From JANOXC01 sp031418215 (lineage in GTDB: Bacteria; Bacteroidota; Bacteroidia; AKYH767-A; OLB10): a stretch of DNA of 64,000 nucleotides. Each line of letters begins with the position of its first letter. Position 1 is the stretch's first letter. Shown piece after piece: positions 33,858 through 42,972 of the stretch. The stretch is from assembly GCA_031418215.1 (NCBI GenBank), contig JANOXC010000103.1, positions 1-64,000 of the forward strand, given 5' to 3'. The notes under the pieces were generated by a model. The model made no database searches, was not told the DNA's origin, and worked only from the letters and a program-made list of their open reading frames with translations. The position numbers were made by a program, and so were the translations under genes.

Positions 33858-34589
33858 ATGGATAAAGGATGGGGAAAATGGCTTTGGGGAGGGCTTGGTT
33901 GGGCGCTCGGAGGACCAATTGGCGGAATTCTAGGCTTTGCCCTGGGAGCAATCAATGAACAACAGGCAACTACACAAGGAGCAGGCAGCGGCGGGCAGTC
34001 AGTATCGACTCCCGGTGATTTCGGTTCTACGTTGCTAATATTATGTGCTGCCTTAATGAAAGCAGACAATAAGCTACTAAAAAGCGAACTGGAATTTGTA
34101 AGGCAATTTTTTACACGGCAGTTTGGGGAAGAATATACCAAGGAACGTATGCTGTTGTTTCGCGAAATCTTAAAGCAAGACATACAGCTTGAACCTGTTT
34201 GTTTGCAAATACGACAAAATCTGAATTATTCCTCTCGCTTGGAGATGCTGCATTTACTTTTTGGTTTAGCTGCGGCAGACAATGACGTAAATGAAGACGA
34301 GCTTACTCTCTTAAAAAGAATTGCGCAATTTACCGGATTAAGTGAAGAAGATTTTACATCACTAAAAGCCATGTTTGTAAAAGATAAAAATTCTTTCTAT
34401 AAAATTTTGGAGATTGATCCAGGTGCTAGTGATGATGAGGTAAAGAAATCGTACAGAAAGATGGCAATGAAATTTCACCCTGATAAAGTTCACCATTTGG
34501 GACCTGACTTTCAAAATGATGCGCAGGAAAAATTCAAGAAAATTAACACCGCATATGAAGAGATTAAAAAACAAAGAGGGATGATTTAA
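33858..34589 (+). CDS. DnaJ-domain protein with TerB-like domain (DjlA type)
   Basis: 243 aa from the ATG at 33858. The N-terminus is a glycine-rich hydrophobic segment (WLWGGLGWALGGPIGGILGFALGAI), a candidate membrane anchor. The middle is TerB-like: FGSTLLILCAALMKADNKLLKSELEFVRQFF and LEMLHLLFGLAAADNDVNEDELTLLKRIAQFTG. The C-terminal J-domain (FYKILEIDPGASDDEVKKSYRKMAMKFHPDKVHHLG) keeps the HPD tripeptide needed to stimulate DnaK ATPase. This order matches DjlA co-chaperones (inner-membrane J-proteins). The divergent 118-aa gene shares its promoter region. Confidence 0.88.
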   Translation: MDKGWGKWLWGGLGWALGGPIGGILGFALGAINEQQATTQGAGSGGQSVSTPGDFGSTLLILCAALMKADNKLLKSELEFVRQFFTRQFGEEYTKERMLLFREILKQDIQLEPVCLQIRQNLNYSSRLEMLHLLFGLAAADNDVNEDELTLLKRIAQFTGLSEEDFTSLKAMFVKDKNSFYKILEIDPGASDDEVKKSYRKMAMKFHPDKVHHLGPDFQNDAQEKFKKINTAYEEIKKQRGMI

Positions 34590-34746
34590 TTTGAAAATTT
34601 GGTAATTTGAAAATTCGACAATTAAAATTCTCCGGAAAACAGAACATCAAAGAATTAAAAGCTGGGAAATACAAAATCAAGAATCAATCACGGACATTGC
34701 TTAAAAAATTCATTTTCAAATTACCGAATTTTCAAATTTTCAAATT
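34588..34746. repeat. Inverted TTTGAAAATT word repeats
   Basis: The left arm (34588-34617) and right arm (34712-34746) are built from the same words (AATTTGAAAATTTG and GGTAATTTGAAAAT) in opposite orientation, about 94 bases apart. They lie between the J-domain gene and the CvpA gene; the left arm overlaps the J-domain stop codon. Likely a degenerate repeat patch rather than a gene part. Confidence 0.65.
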
Positions 34747-34752
34747 AAAAAA

Positions 34753-35256
34753 ATGAACTGGCTGGATATCATCATCGCTGTTCCTTTAATCTGGGGTGCT
34801 TATAAAGGATTCCAGCGTGGGCTTATTTTTGAAGTTGCCATGATCATTGGCTTGGTATTGGGATTTTATATGGCGTTTAAATTCAGTGGTCTGTTTGCAG
34901 GTGTTGCAAGAAAGATATTCAACAATGAAACGATATTGCCATACTTTACTTTTTTTCTGGTGTTTACCCTGGTTATTTTATTGATGGTTTTACTTGCTAA
35001 ATTCTTCGAAGGCATTCTTAAAATCACGAGCCTTAACTTCTTCAATAAAATTACTGGAGCTGTTTTTGGATTAATAAAATCAGGCTTGATTATGAGTATT
35101 ATCCTTACTGTTTTTCGCCCAATAGATGAGAAACTGGCAATTATTAAACCGGAAATTAAAGCGGCTTCGTTGCTCTATTCACCTGTATCAAATGTTTCTA
35201 AATATATATTCCCTGCATTGAACGATATGCAGAAAGTTTTTAAAAAAAATCTATAA
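34753..35256 (+). CDS. CvpA-family membrane protein
   Basis: 167 aa with four hydrophobic segments. MNWLDIIIAVPLIWGAYKGFQRGLIFEVAMIIGLVLGFYMAFKFS is the CvpA-type N-terminus with G-x-x-x-G patterns, followed by YFTFFLVFTLVILLMVLLAKFFEGILKITSLNFFNKITGAVFGLIKSGLIMSIIL. CvpA was named for colicin V production; its general role in membrane or envelope homeostasis is not well defined. The gene ends 1 nt from the convergent T9SS gene stop. It probably follows the J-domain gene in the same transcript, with the word repeats in the spacer. Confidence 0.85.
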   Translation: MNWLDIIIAVPLIWGAYKGFQRGLIFEVAMIIGLVLGFYMAFKFSGLFAGVARKIFNNETILPYFTFFLVFTLVILLMVLLAKFFEGILKITSLNFFNKITGAVFGLIKSGLIMSIILTVFRPIDEKLAIIKPEIKAASLLYSPVSNVSKYIFPALNDMQKVFKKNL

Positions 35257-35257
35257 A

Positions 35258-37669
35258 CTATTTTACTATCAATCTTAAACCGGTCACATTGTTATTGGTG
35301 ATAAGGCTTACAATATAACAACCGGCTTCTAAAGTACCGGCTGTATTGAAAATCTCATTTAAAGGGCCTTCGTCTTCGGACTTCATTGTTTTTTCAAAAA
35401 TCAATCGTCCTGTGATATCTGTTACTCTCAACAAATTATTTGCTTCGTGCAACCCTTCCATATGAATAACCAGTTCATCATTCCTGTTAACAGGATTAGG
35501 ATAAAGACTTAACATAAACCCGTTTTTTGAAGTTTTCGGCAATGCAATAACAGGAGATAAATCAAAATGACCGTTGAAATCAACCTGGCGCAAACGATAA
35601 TATAAAATCGGATCATCGGTATCAATCTCTTTGAAATAATATTCATGAATCATTGAACTGGAACCTGACCCTTTCACCTTTCCACGTAAATCGAAATGCT
35701 TGCCGTCGCTACTTCTTTCCACATTAAAATAATCATTACTACTTTCTGATAATGTTGTCCAATGAAGATTTACCATTCCACCAACCCGATTTCCATTGAA
35801 CAATGACAATTCAACAGGTAGTGGTGTTAAAACATTTATAAAGAGCCACGCTGTATCACAAAGTGGGTAATTATCGCAAGTTAAATATTGTAAGCTATCA
35901 GATCCTGTATAAGTTGCAACAGGGCTATACCTTATGATATTACTATCGAGTACTGATGCCGTGCCATTAAAAGGACCATTGATGATCGCTGTATTGCTGA
36001 ACGGACCTCCATCTTCATCACTATCATTCAATCTTGTATCCGTATCAACAGCATACGGCCCCAAAAATACATTTGTATCATTAACAGCATTTGGCCGACT
36101 TACAACAAATATCGTTATGGTATCTAAATTATCGCTCTTAAGAGTTTCAAATGAATTATTGATTGCTGCACCGACATAAGTAATGCTGCCAAGTTGTGTA
36201 ATTTTAACAGTTAATTTTAAAGTGTCTACTTCATTTCGCATCACAGAATCAAGACTCCATATTCCGGTTACAGGATTAAAAACTCCAATTGGTAATATGT
36301 GCGAAACGTAGGACAGCCCTGCAGGCAGTGGAATTTGTACGTTAACATTCTTTGCTCTATATCCAGCATTACTAAGCACCACATTAAAAGTACAATTCTC
36401 ATTCTTCACCATGAAACCTGCAAATGCAGTCATATCTAATTTTACCACTGCCTTAAAATCCAAACCAAAAGTATCGGAAGGTGGAATAAAAACACTGTTG
36501 AAGAATATTCTTCGTCCGTTAATCTTCGTATTATCATTGGGTGTGTATGGAATTGATTGACCATAATAAAAATCATGGCCCGGCAAATAATATATATTGC
36601 CACCTTTCTCTGCTACGGGTTTTAGTTTTGCACCGCTGAGAACCCTTGCTCCTGATCCGGATACTCCTCTGGTTACCACATCATATGCAACAGAAGTTTT
36701 GAAAGTACTTCCTGTTTTCAGTTTCCACCATTTGAATTCACCCCAGGGATTAAAAAGTGTTCCCTGAAATTGTGAGACAGGCAAATCATTGTTAGTGAAG
36801 ACGTATGACGATACCGATGTTGCAGTGTCAATGCCGGCTGTTGTCATGATTAAAGTTTTATTTTCAAAAGAACTTATTGCTGTACAATGGGCCATATAAT
36901 TAGCGCCTTTCTGCACATATCTTAAAACAGGGTTGATATGGGTCGTATCGCCGTTTGTATAATGTGCATCACTCAATAAAGAATAGGTGGACGCTTCATT
37001 AAACACACTTCCTGCCGGGGTTAATAACTTATAACACCAGGAATAAAACCCGGCTTCCTTCAATTCATTGACGGTAAGCGTATCATATCCATTACTGTTT
37101 AGTAGCCCGATAAGGGGTTTAAAAGAAAGCGTGTAACGAATGTCGATGGTAGTATTCACCATTAGTTTATGAACAACAATACTGTTTCCATAAGTTTGAA
37201 TTATTGGAATTGCCGCACTCACCCAACTACTGTCGATAATAAAAGGTCCGGAATAATAAAAAATAGACCCCGCCCCTGCAATCACCACCTGTGTATCGGG
37301 GAAAATGCGCGTTGCATTTCCATCAGCAATAAAAAAATCAGCAGAGCTCGTTGTGTTTTTTGATTTTCCTTTTTTTATAGCCCACTTAACCGGAATCTCG
37401 TTCTGAAGTAATGCATTTATCAATCCATAAGCTTTCAAATTAAAATACCCTGGTTTGGCTTGTAAAACAGTATCCATTGGAATAATCAACGAACCGGTTG
37501 TAATGGTCTGAGTTTGTGCCGGAGGAGCAGGAAACTCGTATTGGGCAGAAACCTTCCCACTAAAAATCGCCAGAAAAAGACATAGGATTCCATGTCGCAT
37601 TAAAAATAATCTGCGGTCGATCTTCAACATATCAATTAATAAACGAAATCTCCTGACTAATTGTTTCAA
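35258..37669 (-). CDS. Large T9SS-sorted surface protein with Ig-like/repeat regions
   Basis: 803 aa from the ATG at 37669; internal in-frame ATGs at 37630 and 37600 are alternatives, but a -7 box at 37692-37699 supports transcription just upstream. A signal peptide ends near SGKVSAQ. The middle has DUF11-like beta sandwich text (ENCTFNVVLSNAGYRAKNVNVQIPLPAGLSYVSHILPIGVFNPVTGIWSLDSVMRNEVDTLKLTVKI). Later come NDTNVFLGPYAVDTDTRLNDSDEDGGPF and a GNRVGGMVNLHWTTLSESSNDYFNVERSSDGKHF region that is common before T9SS domains. The C-terminus (LSLYPNPVNRNDELVIHMEG ... GCYIVSLITNNNVTGLRLIVK) is a type A T9SS sorting domain. The N-terminal half (IgGFc-binding-like: GSIFYYSGPFI, GTLFNPWGEFKWWKLKTGSTFKTSVAYD) is uncertain. 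The function may be adhesion. Confidence 0.85.
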   Translation of the reverse strand: MKQLVRRFRLLIDMLKIDRRLFLMRHGILCLFLAIFSGKVSAQYEFPAPPAQTQTITTGSLIIPMDTVLQAKPGYFNLKAYGLINALLQNEIPVKWAIKKGKSKNTTSSADFFIADGNATRIFPDTQVVIAGAGSIFYYSGPFIIDSSWVSAAIPIIQTYGNSIVVHKLMVNTTIDIRYTLSFKPLIGLLNSNGYDTLTVNELKEAGFYSWCYKLLTPAGSVFNEASTYSLLSDAHYTNGDTTHINPVLRYVQKGANYMAHCTAISSFENKTLIMTTAGIDTATSVSSYVFTNNDLPVSQFQGTLFNPWGEFKWWKLKTGSTFKTSVAYDVVTRGVSGSGARVLSGAKLKPVAEKGGNIYYLPGHDFYYGQSIPYTPNDNTKINGRRIFFNSVFIPPSDTFGLDFKAVVKLDMTAFAGFMVKNENCTFNVVLSNAGYRAKNVNVQIPLPAGLSYVSHILPIGVFNPVTGIWSLDSVMRNEVDTLKLTVKITQLGSITYVGAAINNSFETLKSDNLDTITIFVVSRPNAVNDTNVFLGPYAVDTDTRLNDSDEDGGPFSNTAIINGPFNGTASVLDSNIIRYSPVATYTGSDSLQYLTCDNYPLCDTAWLFINVLTPLPVELSLFNGNRVGGMVNLHWTTLSESSNDYFNVERSSDGKHFDLRGKVKGSGSSSMIHEYYFKEIDTDDPILYYRLRQVDFNGHFDLSPVIALPKTSKNGFMLSLYPNPVNRNDELVIHMEGLHEANNLLRVTDITGRLIFEKTMKSEDEGPLNEIFNTAGTLEAGCYIVSLITNNNVTGLRLIVK

Positions 37670-37691
37670 TAACCAGCTATTTAAGACAACA

Positions 37692-37699
37692 CAAAAGTA
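37692..37699 (-). promoter_or_regulatory. -7 box for the 803-aa T9SS gene
   Basis: On the minus strand this reads TACTTTTG, exact consensus, 22 nt from the ATG at 37669. Confidence 0.6.
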
Positions 37700-37834
37700 C
37701 GATGTTCTCCTCTGGAAAATAAGGAAAACCTTTGCCAGTTAAGGGTTACAAGGCTTTTTGTATGAAAAAGATAATTGCGAAAGGGATAATCAACCATAAA
37801 TTGGAAGCAAAAAAAAAAATTCTGATGGCGCTTT

Positions 37835-39055
37835 CTAACTTTCTGTTATCATTTTCACACCAGGAAGCTCTTTTCCTTCAAAATACTCCAACAAAGCGCC
37901 ACCACCGGTAGATACATAGCTAACTCCATTGCCCAGCTTAAACTGACTCACAGCTGCTGCTGAATCCCCACCTCCGACTAGTGAAAAAGTACCTTTGCTT
38001 GTTGCCTCCACAATAGCTTCAGCAATTTGACGTGTGCCATTTTCAAAAGCCTGCATTTCAAAAACACCCATTGGGCCATTCCATAAAATAGTCTTGCTTT
38101 TTTTAATCACTTCGCTAAATGTACTGATGGCCTGGGGTCCAATATCCAAACCCATCCACCCATCAGGAATATTCATGTTATTGCAAGTATCTGTTTTGGC
38201 ATCCTTATCGAACTTGTCAGCGATAATTGAATCCTGAGGCAAGAGTAAGTTGACCCCTTTTTCATCAGCCATTTTAATTATTCTTAATGCCAGATCAAGC
38301 TTATCCTCTTCAACAAGGGAGTTGCCGATTTTTCCTCCTTTTGCTTTAAAAAAAGTATAAGACATTGCACCCCCAATGATCAGGTTGTCCACCTTATCCA
38401 TTAGTTTTTCAATCAATAATATTTTGTCACTCACCTTGGCTCCGCCCATGATGGCTGTAAAAGGCTTTTCGGCATTATTCATCAGTCGGTTCGCATTTTT
38501 CAACTCTCCCGCCATTACATAGCCGAACATTGATTTTCCTCTGAAAAATTGCGCAATAACAGCGGTAGATGCATGTGCTCGGTGAGCAGTGCCGAAAGCA
38601 TCATTTACATATACATCGCCTAAACTCGATAACTGTTGAGCAAAAGCAAGATCACCCTTTTCTTCTTCTTTGTGAAAACGCAGATTCTCCAGTAATAACA
38701 CTTCTCCTGGTTTCAAGGATTTACATTGCTGAACGGCATTTTCATTGATACAATCATCAGCAAACTTTACAGCGACCCCTAACAATTCAGAAGTCCTTTT
38801 CACAATATGTTTAAGCGAATATTTAACATAATCAACTGACCCGTCTTCCTTCAGTTTTTTCAATGGTCGCCCAAGATGACTCATCAAAATCACGCTTCCG
38901 CCATCAGCTAACACCTTTTTAATTGTTGGTATAGCAGCCTTAATTCTACTGTCATCAGTTATGTTGAATTGTTTGTCAAGTGGCACATTGAAATCGACAC
39001 GAATAAGGGCTTTTTTATCCGAAAAATTATATTGGTCTATTGTTTTAAGGGTCAT
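37835..39055 (-). CDS. pgk: Phosphoglycerate kinase
   Basis: 406 aa. The 3-phosphoglycerate site (ALIRVDFNVPLDKQ, LMSHLGRP, LLENLRFHKEEEKGD) and the nucleotide site (AIMGGAKVSDKILLIEKLMDKVDNLIIGGAMSYTF, TILWNGPMGVFE, VGGGDSAAAVSQF) are all intact. It makes ATP from 1,3-bisphosphoglycerate in glycolysis. gpmI, the following glycolytic step, is about 14 kb away and not in an operon with it. The gene stands alone between the T9SS gene and the divergent holB. Confidence 0.97.
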   Translation of the reverse strand: MTLKTIDQYNFSDKKALIRVDFNVPLDKQFNITDDSRIKAAIPTIKKVLADGGSVILMSHLGRPLKKLKEDGSVDYVKYSLKHIVKRTSELLGVAVKFADDCINENAVQQCKSLKPGEVLLLENLRFHKEEEKGDLAFAQQLSSLGDVYVNDAFGTAHRAHASTAVIAQFFRGKSMFGYVMAGELKNANRLMNNAEKPFTAIMGGAKVSDKILLIEKLMDKVDNLIIGGAMSYTFFKAKGGKIGNSLVEEDKLDLALRIIKMADEKGVNLLLPQDSIIADKFDKDAKTDTCNNMNIPDGWMGLDIGPQAISTFSEVIKKSKTILWNGPMGVFEMQAFENGTRQIAEAIVEATSKGTFSLVGGGDSAAAVSQFKLGNGVSYVSTGGGALLEYFEGKELPGVKMITES

Positions 39056-39299
39056 AATTGTTTTTTTAGTGTTGCGAAATTAATTAAAACTCGTCTTAAA
39101 ACCTCCCGTTTTTGCTGTTGACAATTTGCCAAAGGCAAGACATGGTCCTATCCTATAGAACAGGAATAATGCAACATTCCTACTAATGAAGATCTTTGAA
39201 TTATAAGAGGCTCTTTTATTTTATTTAATGTCACAATCGGCCACTAAATAATTCTTGATTTTAATTCTAACTTCTGCATTCTTAATTCTACATTAGGCT

Positions 39300-39307
39300 T
39301 ACATTTG
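39300..39307 (+). promoter_or_regulatory. -7 box for holB, 5 nt from start
   Basis: TACATTTG, exact consensus; CTTCT separates it from the ATG at 39313. Confidence 0.65.
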
Positions 39308-39312
39308 CTTCT

Positions 39313-40479
39313 ATGCAATTTGTTGATGTGATTGGCCAGCAGGCTGTGAAAAAGAGGTTCCTACAATCGGTTTCAGAGGAAAGAGTGAGCCACGCTCAGC
39401 TTATTTTTGGTCCGGAAGGGTCAGGCGGCTTACCCCTGGCATTGGCTTTTGCTCAATACCTAACTTGTGAAAGACCAACTGAATCAGACAGTTGCGGCCA
39501 ATGCCCATCCTGCATTAAAAATCACAAAATGGTGCATCCGGATGTGCATTATTCCTTTCCTGTAGCAACCGTTCGGGATATTACTAAGCCAAAAAGCACT
39601 GACTTTTTGGAAGATTTTCGCCAGACCGTAATCGACCAGCCTTATATTGACCTGAATGATTGGTTTGATTGTCTGGATATCGCTAATAAGCAAGGGTTTA
39701 TGTCGGTAGAAGAAAGTGCCGACATCCTCCGTAAGCTTCATCTTAAAAGTTATGAATCGCCTTTTAAAATCGTGATCCTTTGGATGCCTGAAAAAATGCG
39801 TACAGAGGCAGCCAATAAACTTTTAAAAATTATCGAAGAACCCCCTGATAAAACGATTTTCTTTCTAGTCACTGAAAATCGTGATCAAATTATCAGCACC
39901 ATCCTTTCACGCACTCAGTTGATAAAGGTCAATCGTCTTACGGATGATGAAGTGCAGCAAGCATTAATTGACAGGCAGCAATTACCTGGTTCACAAGCCC
40001 GCTCAATTGCCCATTTAGCCGATGGAAATTATCATTTTGCTATGCAATTAGCAGCACATGAGCCATCAGAAAAAAGTATTGAGGAGCAATTTATTGAGTG
40101 GATGAGGTTGTGCTTTCAACCCATGAAAAGCTTTGACAAGTTGCTGCCCTGGGTTGATTCAATCTCCAAATCGGGTCGTGAAAGACAAAAACAATTTCTC
40201 ATTGGTTCTATCCAAACGCTCCGTGAATGCTTAATGGCTAACTTGGCACCGGCAGAACTAACAAGGCTGGATGACAATCAAAAGCAATTGCTGAAGGATT
40301 TTATGCCCTTTGTCCACCAAAACAACATAAATGAATTCATCGGAGAACTGAATGAAGCCTGTTATCACATTGAAAGAAATGCAAATCCGAAAATTTTATT
40401 TTTAGATTTGTCATTCCGGTTGAATAAAGTGTTGCTTACGAAGAGGGCTGATATTGTCGCGGCTCAGTATAAAAACTAA
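39313..40479 (+). CDS. holB: DNA polymerase III delta' subunit
   Basis: 388 aa. The AAA+ clamp-loader fold is recognisable: FVDVIGQQAVKKRFLQSVSEERVSHAQLIFGPEGSGGLPLALAFAQYL (with a degenerate Walker A, GPEGSGG, as in delta' proteins), a zinc-binding cysteine cluster (CERPTESDSCGQCPSC), and EKMRTEAANKLLKIIEEPPDKTIFFLVTENRDQIISTILSRTQ, the SRC-like box of clamp loaders in slightly altered form (SRTQ). Delta' acts with delta and tau/gamma to load the beta clamp. It is followed by ricT, the order seen in Firmicutes and Bacteroidota. Confidence 0.93.
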   Translation: MQFVDVIGQQAVKKRFLQSVSEERVSHAQLIFGPEGSGGLPLALAFAQYLTCERPTESDSCGQCPSCIKNHKMVHPDVHYSFPVATVRDITKPKSTDFLEDFRQTVIDQPYIDLNDWFDCLDIANKQGFMSVEESADILRKLHLKSYESPFKIVILWMPEKMRTEAANKLLKIIEEPPDKTIFFLVTENRDQIISTILSRTQLIKVNRLTDDEVQQALIDRQQLPGSQARSIAHLADGNYHFAMQLAAHEPSEKSIEEQFIEWMRLCFQPMKSFDKLLPWVDSISKSGRERQKQFLIGSIQTLRECLMANLAPAELTRLDDNQKQLLKDFMPFVHQNNINEFIGELNEACYHIERNANPKILFLDLSFRLNKVLLTKRADIVAAQYKN

Positions 40480-40530
40480 AACGACAGAATTAATTAATTA
40501 TTTATTTAAGCAGAACAGGAGAATATATAT

Positions 40531-41739
40531 ATGGGATGTGGAAGTTGCGCTACCAAAACAGAAGATGGATCACCATCAGGTTGTAAGAACAATGGCACTT
40601 GTGGCACCAGTGGCTGTAATAAATTAAATGTTTACGATTGGCTCTCAGATATGATATTACCTGAAGGGCAAAAAGCATTTGACATTGTAGAAGTACGTTT
40701 CAAAGGAAGCAGAAAAGAGTTTTACAGAAATGTGAATATCATTCCATTAAAAGCCGGTGATATGGTTGCCGTGGAGGGAAGTCCCGGACATGATATCGGC
40801 GAAGTGAGCATGACAGGCGAATTGGTGCGCTTTCAAATGAAGAAAAAGAATATTTCAGAAGGTTCTGCAGATATCAAAGTTCTCTACCGTATTGCAAGGG
40901 TTGCAGATCTAGAAAAATGGAATGAAGTAAAGATACTGGAACATAAAACCATGCACCGTTCACGTACCATTGCACTGAACCTGAATTTAAAAATGAAACT
41001 CAGTGATGTGGAGTTTCAAGGTGACGGAAAGAAAGCAACGTTTTTTTATACCGCTGATGAGCGTGTTGACTTTCGTGAATTAATAAAAAAACTTGCCGAT
41101 GAATTTAAAGTACGCATAGAGATGCGGCAAATTGGTATGCGTCAGGAAGCCAGCCGGTTGGGTGGAATTGGTTCATGCGGACGCGAATTATGCTGTTCAA
41201 CATGGCTCACCGATTTTAAAATTGTTTCCACCAGTGCAGCTCGTTATCAGAATCTTTCATTAAACCCGCTTAAGCTGGCAGGACAATGTGGTAAATTAAA
41301 ATGTTGTTTGAATTATGAGTTGGATAGTTACATGGATGCGCTGCGTGATATTCCTGACTCCAGAATCAAACTAGAAACAACAAAAGGATTCGCTGTTCAC
41401 AGAAAAACTGATATTTTTAAACGTGTTATGTGGTATGCCTATATTGGCGAGAATGCCGGTGGTGATGGTGAAGTACAATTTGTTGGAGCAGACTCCTGGG
41501 TTCCGATGGCTGTTGATCGCGTTAAAGAAATTATTGCATTAAATAAATCAAGCGAGAAACCCGGAGAATTAGGCAGTCTTGATCTTGCAATTGCAAAGCC
41601 TGAACATGATTTTAACGATGTAGTTGGTCAGGACTCACTTACACGTATGGATAACAGAAAAAAGAAAAAGAAGAAAAAGAAAAAACCTCGTCCGAACCTG
41701 CCTTCCAGTAATCAACCGGTCGCCAAACCCAATGCCTGA
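40531..41739 (+). CDS. ricT: PSP1-domain protein RicT/YaaT
   Basis: 402 aa. After a cysteine-rich N-terminus (MGCGSCATKTEDGSPSGC), the PSP1 core is clear (EVRFKGSRKEFYRNVN, MRQEASRLGGIGSCGRELCCSTWLTDFKIVS, NPLKLAGQCGKLKCCLNYELDSYMDALRDIP). In Bacillus, RicT is part of the RicAFT iron-sulfur complex affecting RNase Y; here the partners are not seen. An AGGAG sequence precedes the ATG, an unusual Shine-Dalgarno match for this phylum. The C-terminus is odd: a run of about nine lysines (NRKKKKKKKKKPRP) coded by an A/G-rich tract prone to slippage. gldH begins 1 nt after the stop. Confidence 0.9.
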   Translation: MGCGSCATKTEDGSPSGCKNNGTCGTSGCNKLNVYDWLSDMILPEGQKAFDIVEVRFKGSRKEFYRNVNIIPLKAGDMVAVEGSPGHDIGEVSMTGELVRFQMKKKNISEGSADIKVLYRIARVADLEKWNEVKILEHKTMHRSRTIALNLNLKMKLSDVEFQGDGKKATFFYTADERVDFRELIKKLADEFKVRIEMRQIGMRQEASRLGGIGSCGRELCCSTWLTDFKIVSTSAARYQNLSLNPLKLAGQCGKLKCCLNYELDSYMDALRDIPDSRIKLETTKGFAVHRKTDIFKRVMWYAYIGENAGGDGEVQFVGADSWVPMAVDRVKEIIALNKSSEKPGELGSLDLAIAKPEHDFNDVVGQDSLTRMDNRKKKKKKKKKPRPNLPSSNQPVAKPNA

Positions 41740-41740
41740 C

Positions 41741-42217
41741 ATGAAACGGTTGTTATTCTATATATTGTTTAGTGGAATGTATTTCCTTTTGCCTTCTTGT
41801 AGTTCCAGTACAATTTTTGATGAGAATAAAAAACTGGATAACAATAATTGGGATCAGGAACAACCGCTGGTATTCCTTGCCAACATAACAGATACAATTC
41901 ACCCCCACAACGTTTATATAAACATCAGAAATGCAGGGTTCTATCCATTCAGCAACATTTTTATGTTTATTAATACACGTTTACCGCAAGGACAAATATT
42001 TCGCGACACAATAGAGATCATGTTGCAATCGCCTGATGGAAAGTGGATGGGCGATGGATTGGGAGACATTTGGGACAACAGGATATTATTCAAACCCCAT
42101 GTACGGTTTCCCCAGACCGGTGAATACCGTTTTGAATTGTACCAGGCCATGCGTGTAAATCCATTACCGGGAATCATGGATGCAGGAATCAGAATTGAAA
42201 AAGCAGCTGATAAATAA
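41741..42217 (+). CDS. gldH: Gliding motility lipoprotein GldH
   Basis: 158 aa from the ATG at 41741, 1 nt after the ricT stop; an ATG at 41732 would overlap ricT by 8 nt. The N-terminus MKRLLFYILFSGMYFLLPSC is a lipoprotein signal with lipobox (Cys20). NNWDQEQPLVFLANITDTIHPHNVYINIRNAGFYPFSNIFMFINTRLPQGQIFRDTIEIMLQSPDGKWMGDGLGDIWDNRILFKPHVRFPQTGEYRFELYQAMR matches GldH. In Flavobacterium gldH mutants do not glide; the protein supports T9SS function. The ricT-gldH order is common in Bacteroidota. It supports the view that the T9SS-sorted proteins in this window have a working exporter. Confidence 0.9.
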   Translation: MKRLLFYILFSGMYFLLPSCSSSTIFDENKKLDNNNWDQEQPLVFLANITDTIHPHNVYINIRNAGFYPFSNIFMFINTRLPQGQIFRDTIEIMLQSPDGKWMGDGLGDIWDNRILFKPHVRFPQTGEYRFELYQAMRVNPLPGIMDAGIRIEKAADK

Positions 42218-42304
42218 AATTAAGACAAAATGTTCGTGATATCAAAAAAACAAATCACAAAATAATGCATAGTGCCGGCTCTAATTAAATAATTAAACAG
42301 CTAC

Positions 42305-42802
42305 ATGAAAAACATATATATCATTATCACATTGGTTTTAATATCCGTTGTTAAATCCTTTTCACAGGAAAAGCCGGTTGAAATATATCATCCTGAGGCC
42401 GATGCAAATGCAGCTGTTCGACTGGCCATTAACAAAGCAGCAACTGAACATAAGAATGTAATGATCATGATTGGCGGCAATTGGTGCCGCTGGTGCAGGA
42501 TGTTTGACAAGATGGTAAAAGACAATGCGCCCGTTGACTCAGCATTAAAAGCAAATTTTGCTTTCGAACATGTAAATTTCAGTAAAGAAAATAAAAACCT
42601 TGACTTATTATCACAATGGGATTTCCCTCAACGATTTGGCTTCCCTGTTTTTATTGTGCTAAATGACAGAGGGCAGCGAATCCACACGCAAAACTCAGCA
42701 TACCTTGAGGAAGGTGAAGGATATAATACAAAAACTGTGATTGAATTTTTTGGACAGTGGGGAACGGCTGCGATGAATCCTGAATTGTATAAGGAGAAGT
42801 GA
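42305..42802 (+). CDS. Secreted thioredoxin-fold protein
   Basis: 165 aa with a signal peptide (MKNIYIIITLVLISVVKSFSQ). The thioredoxin-fold region starts HKNVMIMIGGNWCRWCRMFDKMV; the CRWC active-site pair (Cys61, Cys64) and the cis-proline segment FGFPVFIVLND are present. WCxxC with Arg-Trp between the cysteines is the DUF255/thioredoxin-like type of Bacteroidota. It would act in the periplasm on disulfides or as a chaperone-like protein. It sits 87 nt after gldH, possibly in the same transcript. Confidence 0.82.
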   Translation: MKNIYIIITLVLISVVKSFSQEKPVEIYHPEADANAAVRLAINKAATEHKNVMIMIGGNWCRWCRMFDKMVKDNAPVDSALKANFAFEHVNFSKENKNLDLLSQWDFPQRFGFPVFIVLNDRGQRIHTQNSAYLEEGEGYNTKTVIEFFGQWGTAAMNPELYKEK

Positions 42803-42972
42803 GTAAAAAAGTAAAATAGTGGCACTATCCTACGCTAAAGAAGTATGGATAGTAAAAGTTGGCAGTAATAAATGGCGGCAGTTACAAATGAGTATATAGT
42901 TAATATAATTTATTGCTTGGATTGTGGGTAATGTTTCAGGTGATTTAATATTTGTTAATGAGTTTTTAAAAT

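Noticed and set aside
41640..41739. Frameshift in ricT causing the lysine run
   Set aside because: The frame continues in RicT-like spacing and ends right before gldH; the run is in frame and the downstream gene junction is normal.
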